Positions 44,209 to 56,422 are shown, numbered from the stretch's first letter. The stretch is DNA of 64,000 bases from Hemerocallis citrina (GCA_017893485.1 CM030366.1:100948953-101012952), one strand, 5' to 3'. Made by a program: numbers and translations. Notes: generated by a model from the letters alone, not told the origin.

Positions 44209-47200
44209 TGTAGTACCCTGTATTTTTAAATACTATTTTTGAGATTAGAAAATGAATTAAAATAATTTTCGGAAGATTTAATAAATATTTTTCTAAAAAT
44301 TTATCTTTTACACGTGCAAAATACGTGCAAATATTTTTTGTGTAAATATCTAATTTTATATTTTTAATAAATTCTCCTACCTATAATAAAGTATATTCTA
44401 AATTTTGGGATTTTTCTGAGTAAAAAAACTATTTTTATAAATACCTCGAAAGAGATAGGCTTTTATGTAAAAAATCGTTTGGATCTCAAATAAATAATGA
44501 AAATTTGTTTTTACTAATTCTTGGGCTTTCCATGGTCATCATTGAAATTAAAATATATTTAAACTATATTTAGAGTTGATTTGGTAAAGATTTAAACAAA
44601 TATGGTGTTTTTGCAAATATGAAATTTATGTTGGATCTTGTGCAAATGTTTTTCTGGAAAGTAAAAGTCAGATATTTTTATTGAAAAATATAATATGTAT
44701 TAATAGATATTATTTCTAAATTTTCTGGATTTTTATGAATATTTTATGATGTATTTGCAAATATTACAAAAAGGAGGGCTTTTGTGCAAAATTGCCACCC
44801 TGAGTGCAAATCCGAATTTTACTTATTTTTGGGCTGTGCTGGATTTCCGGACAACTCAGTAGTAAAAGGATTTGATTTGGTTTTTATTTATTTAACTTAT
44901 TTTATCTACTTTATAAAGAAAGGTTTATATATGTAAAGTTATATTTTGAAAGGATTATTTTGCAAATATGTTTCAAACCCTAATTTTTCATTTCCGGCCT
45001 GTATAAAAGGTGGAGTGCAGCCGTCATTCGCTGCACAACACAAGGTTTATTTGTTTTTATTTTTCTTGGAGATTGAAAGAGAAGGGCTTTGATTATTCTT
45101 CATTAATTCGATTGGATTCTTCATTTGAGGTGAGTGACATGTTTGTTTTTCTTTTATTCTGTGTATGTTGTATGTGAATGACTTGTTTGGTTCCTTTTGA
45201 TTTGTGTATGTTGTATGCGAATGATATGAATATTTTGATTGATCTTGGATGTTGAATTCCACATATTAGAAAGCATGCTAGGGTTTGGTATGAATATGTA
45301 TATTGGATGGATGGATGAAAAATTGGATCTTTGAGAGGAACCCTAGATATTTGCATGTGAATGATTTTAGAATTGTTGGAGAACCTAATATAAATTGTGA
45401 GTAGACTTTTTCTTTTGGATTATTGATTTGACTGAGTATAATGGACGTTATGCATTAATTAATTAAAGATGAGATTTTTGGGACTATTGGTGAGTTGGAT
45501 GAAAACAACTTGGCCATGTTGATGATAAATTGGTTTTCGTTTATGAATCAACTATTGAGAGTAGTTGATATTGAGTTTGAGAAATTATGAGAATAAATAA
45601 TGGTTAAGAGGACCATGTTTTAAGAATTTGAGTTATGATGACTAAAATTGGGGATTGATACATTTTGATTTAATTTGGGGATTTTCTTTTGAGATTTGGT
45701 TTTGATGTGGTCTGGATCCATATACGAAGCTATTTCAACGAACAATTAATTTTAGAAACTTTATTTTGACTATATGCACAATTTATGTTTTATTGGAAAG
45801 AGATTTACAAATCACTACTTTTATAAATTCAAGTAATTTGATTTAGTTTTATAGACTATTATATATCCTACCAGTTGTATTTGGTTATATAAGAAATAAT
45901 TTTTTATCGAAATCGTTCTCATAAAGTAAAACTATGTATCGGTTGAATTGTGCACAACCAAAATACTACAGACTGAAGGCCGACAGTCGACTGTTGTGAA
46001 TTCTCTGTCGACTGATACGACCCGGCTGTTGTTTTCAATAGTATTCTTGAAATTTGGTTCTGGACAGTCGACAGATGACTTTTACAGTCGACTGGTATCA
46101 CTCAGATTATTTTCTCGAAGTTATTGTAATTTTTCTCTCTAGACAGTCGACCTATACCTTTTTCAGTCGACTGCTATACTTAGACTCATTTTTCCTGAAA
46201 TTACTGGATTTCTCTCTGGACAGTCGACTGGTGAGTTTTACAGCCGACTGTAAATACTTAGATTTTATTTTCTTAAAGATGTTAGTTTTTCGCTCTGGAC
46301 AGCCGACTGATGACCTTTTGCAGTCGACTGGTTCTGATGCTTTTCTTGGGTTTTCCAGATGTTCTTTAAACGATTGATTCTTTAAATATTTTTGGATCTA
46401 TAACTTACTATTCTAAATATTATTCTTTCTACAGAACATATATTTTCAAGATATTTCATTGTTGAATTTGGATTATGGAATTTTATAAAGATTTGGGTTT
46501 TGTTGATCGGAAAGGTTTCTCCCTTTGATCGTTTTGACGATGGATTTGTGAAATTTGGTCTTGTTGAGATCTCTAGGAGTTGAGTGGGAGTCCTGTGAAC
46601 CGGCAGTTGAGATTTGTTGAGTTAGACCTGGGGGTTCTTGGTTTAGTTGTTGTTGAGTATTTAAGTCCGGCAGGATGCACTAACTCTAGAGATGGAGAAT
46701 TTGTGGTTTAATAATAATCAACTTAAGGACAGACACTAGTGGGGATGTGATGGAACTTGGGAATCGTAAGTATAGGCTCATGGTTTTGTTAGTCCAACGG
46801 ATGCGTTCCAGGACTGTTTGTTATTCTGTCTCGAGAGGACATTTGTCTGTTCGCTGTCGAGGGTCTGCAGGCCTATTCACGAAGCATGCAGGGTGCATTC
46901 GCGTATCGAGGATCGGCAGGCCTATTAACAGAATGTACCTGGTGTATCTGCACGTCGAGGGCCTTGCAGCCTATTCGTGGGGTACACGGGTTTAGGAGAT
47001 GATTCTCCGGTTGTTTTGAGCTATCTTACATGATGCTTGCACGTCGAGGACTGTGGTGCCTATTCGCAGAGTATTCTGGATCTTGTTTTCCATCACCGTA
47101 GTAGGATTAGTTGCATAGCGAGGGATTATCCCTATAATGTGGAGATCGTTAAGGGCTTGCACCGGACCTATGTTGAGTGGGATGCATAGAATCCGACAAG

Positions 47201-47758
47201 TATGCATTAGAGAGTCAGCATATAAACTTGTGTTTTCTTGACTTGGTTTTACGCATGTGTTTCTGTTTTCTACACTTGACACTTAGTTTAGTTCCACTTG
47301 ATATTTACATGTTTCATTACTATGTCCTATTTATGTATTCTTGTTTATTACATGTTGTTTATAAATCCATGCTTAATGATTATTTATGTTGTTTGTTTTT
47401 ATGTCACTCACACCTTTATGGCTGGCCCCTTTAGTTTTGGGGGTTAGGGATCATCTCTAGCCTCATGTGTTACAGGTTGTTTCTTAGAGCTTGGAGGTTT
47501 GGATGCTTGAGATAGTTTTGAGATAAATTGATATAATAGAGATTTTGTGTAAAATTTGTAAAAGAAGTGTTGTAAAAGGAAAGTTTGTAATTCAAGGTGT
47601 TTTGTATTCCGCTGTGTTTGTAAATGATTGTTGTAACAAAAGTTTGAAATAAAATTTATTTGTGTTTTTGGGCTATGTGTAATATTACATTGAAGTTGAT
47701 GCTGGAAATTGTGCCACGTATTTTCTAAGATATTATATTAGAAATTCGGGGTGCTACA
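44209..47758 (+). repeat. 3' LTR (3,550 bp) of the chromovirus derivative
   Basis: Collinear with the 5' LTR throughout, including TATAAAA (45002-45008), the palindrome block and the ~63-bp repeats. It differs by scattered substitutions and a few short indels. Confidence 0.92.
45975..46330. repeat. Paired CAGTCGACTG palindrome block (3' LTR)
   Basis: Same order and ~78-bp spacing as the block at 41868-42225; a few palindromes carry single changes such as CAGCCGACTG. Confidence 0.85.
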
Positions 47759-48301
47759 CCGGGCCTTCTTCAGGCTCATCTACAAGACATGAGCTTCTTT
47801 CATTCCCATAAAAAGTGATAGATTAGGCTCATTAAGAAAGACCCATCCCATGAAGGCTGTTAGTCAAATCTCTTATCCCCAAACAAGAGAAGTTATCTCT
47901 TGAGGGGAGATTCGAATAGGAAATAAGGAATTCATAGTTCATCCAATGGATTCATATCAATCTCATGTACTGTTTTTCAGGCCTATAAATACCCTCCCTC
48001 ATCTTCAGTCAGAAGGTAATTAACAGTTTTTCTCTCAAACTCTCTTTCTCTTTCACGTTCTGACTTGAGTGTCGGATGGTCTGTCATTTTGGCCAACCCC
48101 AAGAGTTTTAGGATTTTTGCAGGTCCACCGCCGCGTCAGCAAGCATCAGATCCAGATCACAGTGTTCAATTAACGATCCAGATTCAATCTCAGGAGCGCT
48201 AACCGCATTTTACGACAAAGATCAAAGATCTGGTTTTTAGTAATTTCTATAAAATATTAACTGACTATATATTTGCTCTCACACCAAAATAAGCAGCAAC
48301 A

Positions 48302-48741
48302 AAACGGAAGGGATTACACAAATTAATTGCAATGCAAAGCAATGGTGACAATATACATTTTTTAATTATCTTTTAAAAAAACAGCTGTAATACATGATGT
48401 ACAAGTAGAAGCCTAGAATCTAATATACAATTCCCAGTTAATTATGTGTTTTTCTGGCTTAACTTTTGGCCATCAGTGAGTACCAACATGCACTACAAAC
48501 AGAAAGGCCTACCCCGGCGAAACTACCCCGGTTTTTGGGTAGTCGTGCTAGGGTTTCCCCGATTTTTTTTGAAAAATGCAGAGGTAGGAGTAGGATATGA
48601 AAACCCCAATCCCAAACCCTACTCCCCAACTCCCCAATTATTCCCATCACTCTTTCCCTCCCCGTCGTCGCCCACCAAATCCCCCCCCCCCCCCCCCGCC
48701 GTCTCTCCCCCCCCCCCCCCCCACTCCTCTGCTACTCTTTT
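48302..48741. other. Flank with a CACTA-like end and C-runs
   Basis: CACTACAAACAGAAAGGCC at 48491 followed by GC-rich repeats ('ctaccccggcgaaactacc') looks like a CACTA transposon end. Then come leader-like CT-rich sequence and two long C-runs (48680-48721). No partner end is found. The frame at 48446-48754 is largely low-complexity Pro/Ser and is not supported as a gene. Confidence 0.4.
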
Positions 48742-50369
48742 TGTAACACCCTAGAATTTTAAATAATGATTTTGGAATTAGTAAATGAATTAAAGTGAAT
48801 CTTGGTGATTTAATTAACATTTTTCTGAATTTTACCTTTTTGCATGTGCAAAACATCTGCAAATTTTTTTTTCTTAGGAAACACAAAGTCAAGAAATTTA
48901 TTTGGAGGATATAATAATTCTCAGTGAATAATAATTTCAAATAATCTGGATTTTATAAACCACAATTGGTATTTTCGCAAATATTGCTAAATGAAAGGGT
49001 CTTTTGAAAGTCAATTTTCCGGGTTGCAATGTGAGGCTGGGCTGGCCAGATCTGGAGAGATTTGAGGGATTTAAATCCTACCTCATTTGGTTTATTTAAC
49101 TACCTAATATGATAAGTTTACATATGTAAAAATATTTCTTAAAAGAATATTTTATAAAATCTTCTCAAAAACCTTAAAAATAACAAATCTCGGTCTATTA
49201 AACACTGCGCCCCTGCCCCCCCCCCCCCCCCCCCCTCTCTCTCTCTCGTGGTGAACTCAAACTTTATTCTCTTCTATTTTTGTGAATTGGAAGATTGGAT
49301 CTTGAAGTTTTGGAAAAGAGGAGGAGAAGGCTTTCTTATTGCGTTTGTTTCTACAAATTAATCTTCTTTAAAGGTGAGTGATACTTTGTCTCTTGTTTTG
49401 TTTTATATTTGTCGAATAGGATGACTTGTCTAGTAGGATGCATGCTAGAGGATTTTATGGTTGATGTAGTAAATAAATGTGATGGGTGAGTGGTAGTTCT
49501 TTTAGTTGTTATTTATATATATGATGAATTGATTATATGTTGTGAAATAAGATGATTAATTGAATAGATTGGATGTTGAGATCTTATTGGATTATAAATT
49601 GATGAATCTAAGTGAATGAATAATCAAAACAATGTCATCATGAATGAATTATAAATCGGTGTGTGATATATCATGTATAGTTGGCCGAAAATTTAATTTT
49701 TGCACACATCCTAAATTTTTATACCATGCTTGATTGATCATGCAAGAATTGATGTGGAATGTGTATGAGACTTCTAGGATTTGACATCTAGCTGATAAAG
49801 ATCAAATTTTTACTTGAACGAGAGTTGTTTGACCTATATGACAAATTACATCATATATGACTAGTAGGCAATTCAACGATGGTTTCTTATATGAATATGG
49901 ATGATTGATGAACTACTAGTTGCTGTTTTTCACACTTTATTCACTGATTTGACTGGAATGAGGAGATGGGTTGTTGTTTGGGTTGGATCTAATGAGAAAA
50001 GGGAAGAACATGAGTTTAATTGAATGGAGATTTGAAATATTTGTTAATGAATGTCTACTTCTCTATGAATCTCAGTTTTGATGTGTATGTGTATTTACCT
50101 TTCCTGTAAAAGAAGTAATCGTGACTGCGTTTATTGATGATCAAGTGATTTCATGAAAGAGTTTTCCTTAATTTTTTTTTCAATGCTATGATTCAAAAAT
50201 TCGAGATTTAAGCTTATGGAAAAATTTGATTGATGTACGAACTGAGATGGAGTTGGCTAAGATTTGCGACTATTATATTGTAGATTTTATCATGAGAAAC
50301 CACGTATTTATTTATATATAAACATGTATCAGTTTTGAAGAGTCGCAAAATTTTAGCTGTAGAAGACTC

Positions 50370-50580
50370 GACATGTCAGTCGACCGCAACGCAATTGAAT
50401 GGGAATTGGCAGTCAACCGTCATGACTAGCCTGTAGCCTTTTAACAATGACGGTCAACCACAGTGATTTGTACTGCGTTTGTCAGTTGACTGTCACAATT
50501 TTGGGTTTTTGTTGTTCTTTTGAACGATGACAGTCGACCGCAGTAGTTTATACTATGGTTGTCGGTCGACTGTCGTGGCT
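50370..50580. repeat. GTCGAC/GTCAAC palindrome-type repeats in the solo LTR
   Basis: Repeated 'cagtcgaccg(c/t)', 'ggtcaaccacag', 'cagttgactgtc' and 'cggtcgactgtc', an older and more diverged version of the paired CAGTCGACTG block in the 3.5-kb LTRs. Confidence 0.65.
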
Positions 50581-51194
50581 TGACTTTCCATAATCTATTT
50601 TGCTGCAGTTTTTGATTATTTATTCAACTTTTATAAATGTTAAATCTCTATTATCCAGAGTGTTTAGATTCAGATTGCTTGTATTTCAAGAGAGTAGGTG
50701 CTCTCAATTTTATTAAGTATTTAAATTATACTTTGGTGGTTTTAAAGGGGTATATGTTTTCGAAATTGAAGAGTATTTTATTACGAGTTATTTTCTACTA
50801 TTTGCTTCAGTTTTGATTGACATTGTTTCAGCTTTATTGAGCAATTATATGGTTATGGCTGTACATGGAAGTGCTCGATTTTGATTGTTGGATTCTTTTT
50901 AGAAATTCTCTTAACTTATTAAATGGATTCGAAAGATAAGAGTTGTTGTGATAACCTTGGGATTTTGAGACTCTAGAGGTTGAGTGGGACCCTAGTATAC
51001 CGGCAGATGAGATTTTGTGATTATTGCCAGTTGGGGCCTTGATATTGATTAGTTTGAGTTAATTCCGGTAGGGTACACCAACTCTAGGGGAATTGTGATT
51101 AATTAAATGAACTAAATAAATATAAGGATAGGCACTAGATGGTGATATGAAAAAAATGGGAGCAAACGTGAGTTATGGACTCCAGGATGATCCG

Positions 51195-51430
51195 AGGAGT
51201 GAGACATTCCCCAATATTCTGGGACAATGGATGAATAGGCCACAGAATGATCCACGGAGGGGATTGGTCTCCAGTATTCCAAGGATAAGAGCTACGCTCA
51301 TGGAATATTTCTGCAATGCAGGTTCCAGGATGACCTGCGGAGTGAGACATTCCCCACTATTCCGGGATGATGGATGAAATAGGCCACAGAATGATCCACG
51401 GAGGGGATTGGTCTCCAGTATTCCAAGGGC
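51195..51430. repeat. Two copies of a ~140-bp unit ('ccacagaatgatccacggag')
   Basis: 'ccacagaatgatccacggag' and 'gattggtctccagtattcca' occur twice, with 'gaggagtgagacattcccc'-type sequence before each. It corresponds in place to the ~63-bp repeats of the related LTRs. Confidence 0.7.
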
Positions 51431-52400
51431 GAGAGCTGATACTTGTAAAATGTCTAAATCTCGTAGTAGTCATTATAGTAGGATAGTTGCATAACGTGGG
51501 ATTGAATCCTATAAAGTGGAGAACGATAAGGGGATGCACCGGACCTATGTAGTGTGGGTTGCATAGAATCTGACAAGTATGCATTAGTATTCATCATATG
51601 CATTTGTGATTTCCTTGACTTGATTTATACATGTTTTTCCTTGTTTTCCTTACACTTGACACTTAGCCTAACTTCACTTGATAATTTATGTTTCATTTAT
51701 TGTTATTTCATATTTCATTTGTTGTTACCGTGTTAATATGTTGACTATGATTTTGTTCTTTATGTTTCATCTAAGTTGTATTTCTTTTGAATATCACTCA
51801 CATCGTTATGGCTGACCTCTGTAGTTTTAGGGGTAGTTATCTTTATCCTCATATTTTACAGGTAGGTATCTTTAGCATGGAGTTGGGAACATGTGGTAGA
51901 TTAGTAAATGTTTATGCAATTTTGTAAAGAGACTGATTGTAAAGAGTATTAGATGATAGATTAGTTTAGTCCCACATTGAATAATGTATTGATTTAGTAT
52001 TCTCTTCTCTCCTATATATAGGAGACATATTGTACTCAGTTTAATCAATAATAAAGAATATTTTCCTATCTCTAATTCTAACATGGTATCAGAGCCTATC
52101 ATTCTATAAGGCCTATACTAATTTTATCCTCGTCGTCGAGGTGGAGTGATTCATCGAGCCTATCGGAATCACTCCACCTCCCAACATTTTTTTTCCTCTC
52201 CCGATTTTTTTGATCAAAACCCTAATCTCTCCCAAAACCCTAAATCTCCAAAACTCTAGCTGTTATCAACTATCTCCCCCAAAACCCTAAATCTCCAAAA
52301 CCCAGCCGTCATCAAACAACAAGATCCTCTTTCTCTCTCCTCCACTCTCTCCAAATCTCAGAATTAAAAAAAAATTAAAAAAATTAAAATTAAAAAAAAA

Positions 52401-52730
52401 ATCTCAGTCACCGTCCGGTTCCGTCCATCGACCGCCCAAGAATCCATCGAAAATCGGAAATGGCAGATCGAAGACAATCAGATCTTCCTCCACAGGCCCC
52501 TCGGCACTCCCATCTCTGGCATCACCTTGTCTTTTGATCACGTGTTTGACCAGAGCTGCACGAATGCCACGGTCTATGAGCAACTCACCAAGCCCATCAT
52601 TCAGGCTGCTATTGATGGATTCAATGGTACCGCTTTTGCTTATGGGCAGGGCAAAACCTTCACGATGAAAGGTTCTGAACAAGATCTTGAAATCATCCAC
52701 CTTGCTGTTACAGACATTTTCCAAATTCAA
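52401..52730 (+). pseudogene. Captured kinesin motor-domain N-terminal fragment (KIN-7/CENP-E-like)
   Basis: One open frame of about 110 codons starts ISVTVRFRP, the first strand of kinesin motors. It continues WQIEDNQIFLHRPLGTPISG, FDHVFDQSCTNATVYEQL, FNGTAFAYGQ, GKTFTMKGSE and IIHLAV.DIF. This is the standard order up to just past the P-loop. The ATP-binding GQTSSGKT motif lacks its TSS (reads GQGKT), an in-frame loss of nine bases, so it cannot be a working motor. The frame then runs into a C-run and CT repeats at 52731. It has no microtubule-binding half. The KIN-7 subfamily call rests on the HRPLGTPISG and DQSCTNATVYE phrases. The minus-strand frame 52404-52730 is its shadow. Confidence 0.85.
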
Positions 52731-53114
52731 ATCCTCCCCCCCCCCCCTTCCTCCTCCTCCTCCTCCTCCTTCTCCATCTCCAAATTAAATTTCCATATTT
52801 CTATTTCTAGATCTGAATAACCTCTCCATCCATCTCCTATTTTTTAAGCACCTTAAATTAGTTTAATTGATATTTTTTTCTTCTTCTTATTTGTTTTAAC
52901 CCGTGCGCCGTGCTCTCTCTCCTTTTGCTGTTTGCAGTTTTGCCGTTGTGGATTACTATTTTCCCCAAAAAAAAAAATAATAATAAAATAAAATAAAATC
53001 TTGCAGGTTCTTGTGCTTCTACATCCAGATTGTCAACTCACTCCGATTGACCGATCGTGATTTTGAGAGGGGTGTTATCAGCATCCAGTTCTCAGTCATC
53101 GACAATTCTCACGT

Positions 53115-53235
53115 TTGGGGTGAGATCCTATCATCGACAATTCTCAAGTTAGGGGTGAGATCTCAGCATCGACTATGTATCAAGTCAGGGATGAGATCCT
53201 AGCATCGACTATGTCTCAAGTCAGCGGTGAGATCC
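53115..53235. repeat. 36-bp tandem repeat, four copies, in the short-LTR element
   Basis: 'tgagatc' with 'catcgac(a/t)a' and 'tctcaagt(t/c)aggg' recurs at 53121, 53156, 53192 and 53228 (spacing 35-36). It lies between the captured fragment and the polypurine tract. Confidence 0.75.
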
Positions 53236-53690
53236 CATCAGTCTACTTCTCAGTTCCGTCACATGCATCATCAAGCGCCATTTCTGCATCATAGTTTACC
53301 GTTCCTTCCACATCAACATCATTAGTATTCCAAACTCTTGTTGCTTGAACCAACTTGAGTTTGAGAGGGGGTGTTAGATGATAGATTAGTTTAGTTCCAC
53401 ATTGAATAATGTATTGGTTTAGTATTCTCTTCTCTCCTATATATAGGAGACATATTGTACTCAGTTTAATCAATAATAAAGAATATTTTCCTATCTCTAA
53501 TTCTAACAAAGAGAAAACTGTAATTCAATGTGTTTAATTTCTGCTATGCTTGTAAAAGAAATTATGTAATAAAAGTTTTAAAATTTTCCTGTGTTTGTAC
53601 TATGTTTATGATGACAATTAAGATTGATGTTGAGAATTGTGCCACGTATTTCTAAGTTCATGTATTGAAAATTCGGGGCGTTACACTTTC

Positions 53691-56422
53691 TCTCCTCAAA
53701 CACCACCAAAATCAACAATAAATCCAATAAAAGATCCCAAAAAGGGCAAAAGATTCAGCAACTCAAGAACCGAGGTGAAGATATCAATTTTGGACGAACG
53801 GATTCGGAGGGAGATGATCGATCGAGGTGAAGATAACGATTTTGGTATAAATCATGTTATCTTGTTTGTATTTTTAAAAATGGGTTGTGGTTGTTTGCTT
53901 CTGATTTTGGTTTATTCTTCTTGTCTGTAATTGCTTCAATCTACTCGATTATTTAGTTTTATTATCGCATTTTTATTGATACATGTGAAAATTTTATACT
54001 TTTGCTTGTTTTGTGGGTGTGTTCTAGTGTACATCATCACGTATATGCTAATGGGTGTTGGTTGATTCAGTGTACTGTAAAAGAGCTGAACTTCGTTAAC
54101 AGCCAAATGATGCAATTTTATTGTTTGAATATTACTTTCGCTAAGTTTGACTTTGGTTAGAAATGAATGGTGCATGTTTGCAACAAAATTGTTGTCATGC
54201 TAATAAGATTGTTTGAAATATTATGGTGATGCACTCTTAATTGCAAACTGCACATGTTATCATCCATCTTATCTTGATTTTCGACATTTTTTTAACTATT
54301 ATGTGGAATTCATATGACAATATTATATGAATAACTTGTTTGTTCAGTATTGCTGAATTTGCAAACCACCTGTTGAATCACAATCCGAATTCTATAATAT
54401 AGATCATGGGGCATTTGTCGTATGGATCAAAATATGACCTTTGAGTAGTAGACTATGCGACTTTTCTGTGGATCATATCTCCTTGTCTGTGGTGTATACA
54501 TGAGCAGCATATATCAACTATGCTTTAAAATATAGAGGCATCTTGGTTTAATATTGCAACTGCTCATAATATATTGAAAATTATAGATAACTAATACATA
54601 TTTGATGCTTGTTTATTATGTGCAACTCCCATAAAGTATTCTATATTTGATACAACTAGTACATGGTGTTAAAGGAAAAAGGTAAGTGGAATGCAAGTGC
54701 GGCAGATGGGAAGTAAAACAGAAAATGAATGGAATCTCGAGCTTCGAAGGCGTTGTCCCTCTCCTCGGCTTGCCGTCACCGTCCCTTCCTCGTCGAATCT
54801 CGAGCCCGACACCAGCCTCTCCCCGCCATGGGTTCTCCAAGTTGGACTTCGCTTCTTATCTCCTGGTAAAGTTCTCATCTTTGGTGAATTGGTTGGTAAA
54901 GTTTGAATTTTTATTCATTTTGTATAGTTTGAGATGGATTAGATGTGATTTGGTGGTATTGGACAATTGAAGTTGCGAGAGATTGATTCGAATAAGTTTA
55001 GTTATTATAACTTATTTCCATTGTTGCGAGGAGAGGCAATAACAATTATGGAATTATAGGCCTTAATTTGGTATGAATTATTCAATCTTTATAATATCTC
55101 AATTCATAATAAGCAATCCTTGCTTTCAATTATAATTAGATAAGATTTTATTTTTGAACCTTACCAGGTATGGATGAGGTACAATTGTTTTTTCACAATT
55201 GTTAGGTATGACAACTGTCATTGTTTCTTGATGCTTTTTGCTCCATTTCTCTCTTTAAATTGCTAGTAGAAATTGATTTTCCCCTTTTATAGTCTTGCTG
55301 ACATGCTTGCACTTTAGAAGTAGAGTGCTATTTATTTCGTGTGAGAATGTAGCTGCATCATAGTCGAAGAAAATACAGTAACACTGTCAATAAATGTGGC
55401 ACTGAGCATAGGACTCCAGATCAATGTGCTAATCTAGAATAGCATATACCTTCTTATGCCATTTCACTCCATGAAGGCTAGTTCTTACCCTATTATGCAT
55501 AATCTAGTTGGCGAATAGTTGAAAGAATTTATCAATACATGATGTTTTTGTTTTATTTCTGTAGAGAATATGTGATGTTATATGAAACTAATCTCATGTG
55601 TTTTTCTTGTGCTAAACTGAGGCTCTAGTAGAATTTCCACAACAATGCTTAGTAGATGGTTCCCAAGGATTGAACATGGAGGGTATTAGATAATCATTTG
55701 GACATTGACTGATTGATTTATGACTATTCAGAAGTCCTATGGTGAGGAGTTGTCAACATAGACAAAAATGCAGAAGGCTTTCTGTTTCCCTTGATTTTTT
55801 TTATTTTTTTTATTTTTTATACTTACCTTTCATGCTTATTCTCATTGTATTGTATTTTACTCATGCATTTTCATCCTTTTGAAATGTTTCTCATCTTGCC
55901 ATCCTTTAATGTGAGTTGTAGAGACCACAACTGGTTAAAGGTAATAAACAGCTTTTATTCTTTTTTTTCCATTTTAATATATACCAATATAATTTCTTAA
56001 GCTAGACTGTATTGCCTTTGATTGTCCTCAAAGTTTGTGGATTCATTTTGCCATCTTCCTTTGTTTTATCATGATGTTTTGTTTTTTCAGTATGAAGGAT
56101 GGGTTCCAAAGTGCTTATTGGACTTGTATGTTGGCTGTTGTGAGAAGTTTTCTGAGACACCCAACATCAACTTATTACATAAATTATACAATTTGGAGGT
56201 AATTACATTTAACTAATGCCCAGTAAAGTACTGCATATTTCTTAACCATGATTCCAGTTAATTCTGCGGAGTCACTTTTGTTCTCTGTGCAACTTACACA
56301 GTTGAGCTTGTTGTTTTCTTGAACCAGGTCTCTGAAGATGAAGTCGAAGTATCTGATTGTGGATTACAAGACATATCAATAACAATTTTTTAGGAAACTA
56401 TTGTGTTTGAGGAAACAAGAGG
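53691..56422 (+). other. Unassigned region with exon-like pieces on the plus strand
   Basis: Possible exons with splice borders lie at 56092-56196 (after TTTTTCAG; translates YEGWVPKCLLDLYVGCCEKF, ends at GTAATT), 56328-56393 (after CAG; VSEDEVEVSDCGLQD, then a stop), about 55921-55939 (ending AAAG/GTAATA) and 54690-54864 (GC-rich, ending CTCCTG/GTAAAG). I do not recognise the protein. They could be another captured fragment or the tail of a host gene; the rest is AT-rich intron-like sequence. No single long frame spans it. Confidence 0.35.

Larger units (their letters stand above)
40120..47758 (+). mobile_element. Chromovirus-derived element with 3.5-kb LTRs and a 555-bp interior (LARD-like)
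   Basis: LTRs at 40120-43653 (3,534 bp) and 44209-47758 (3,550 bp) begin TGTAGTACCC(C/T)G and end GGGG(C/T)GCTACA. A CCGGG 5-bp duplication flanks the element. The interior (43654-44208) has a primer-binding site, a scrap of reverse transcriptase and a polypurine tract. By eye the LTRs are roughly 95-97% identical. With no gag or pol it can move only with proteins made elsewhere; it looks like an internally deleted gypsy chromovirus (Tekay/Del-like). Confidence 0.9.
40015..48301 (+). repeat. LTR of the second Tat-type element, interrupted (about 643 bp without the insert)
   Basis: Starts TGATAATGGTAAAATCTC after the polypurine tract and ends ACACCAAAATAAGCAGCAACA at 48301. This end closely matches the ends of the other Tat LTRs (compare ACACCAAAATCAGCAGCAACA in the solo LTR at 22878). 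It is split after 40119 by the 7.6-kb element and resumes at 47764 after the CCGGG duplication. A TATA box (TATAAATA, 47985-47992) and a CT-rich leader follow. Confidence 0.8.
51947..53508 (+). mobile_element. Short-LTR (TRIM/copia-like) non-autonomous element with captured kinesin fragment
   Basis: 137-bp LTRs at 51947-52083 and 53372-53508; start TGTTAGATGATAG (TATTAG in the left copy), end TCTAACA. The primer-binding site TGGTATCAGAGCC follows immediately (52084) and a purine tract TTGAGAGGGGG precedes the right LTR. AAGAG is duplicated at 51942-51946 and 53509-53513. LTRs are nearly identical, so insertion is recent. The interior has no gag or pol but holds kinesin-derived sequence. It sits inside the solo LTR at 48742-53685. 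Confidence 0.93.
48742..53685 (+). mobile_element. Solo LTR of a related chromovirus-type family, interrupted by a short-LTR element
   Basis: Starts TGTAACACCC and ends GGGGCGTTACA. It is homologous to the 3.5-kb LTRs (the first ~50 bp align clearly; palindrome-type repeats at 50.37-50.58 kb are equivalent). Without the insertion at 51947-53508 it is about 3.38 kb. Flanks are CTTTT and CTTTC, a 5-bp duplication with one mismatch. No internal domain follows, so it is a solo LTR. No coding sequence belongs to it. Confidence 0.8.

Noticed and set aside
48446..48754. 102-codon Pro/Ser-rich plus-strand frame
   Set aside because: Ends in long C-runs and crosses the start of the solo LTR; no family motif.
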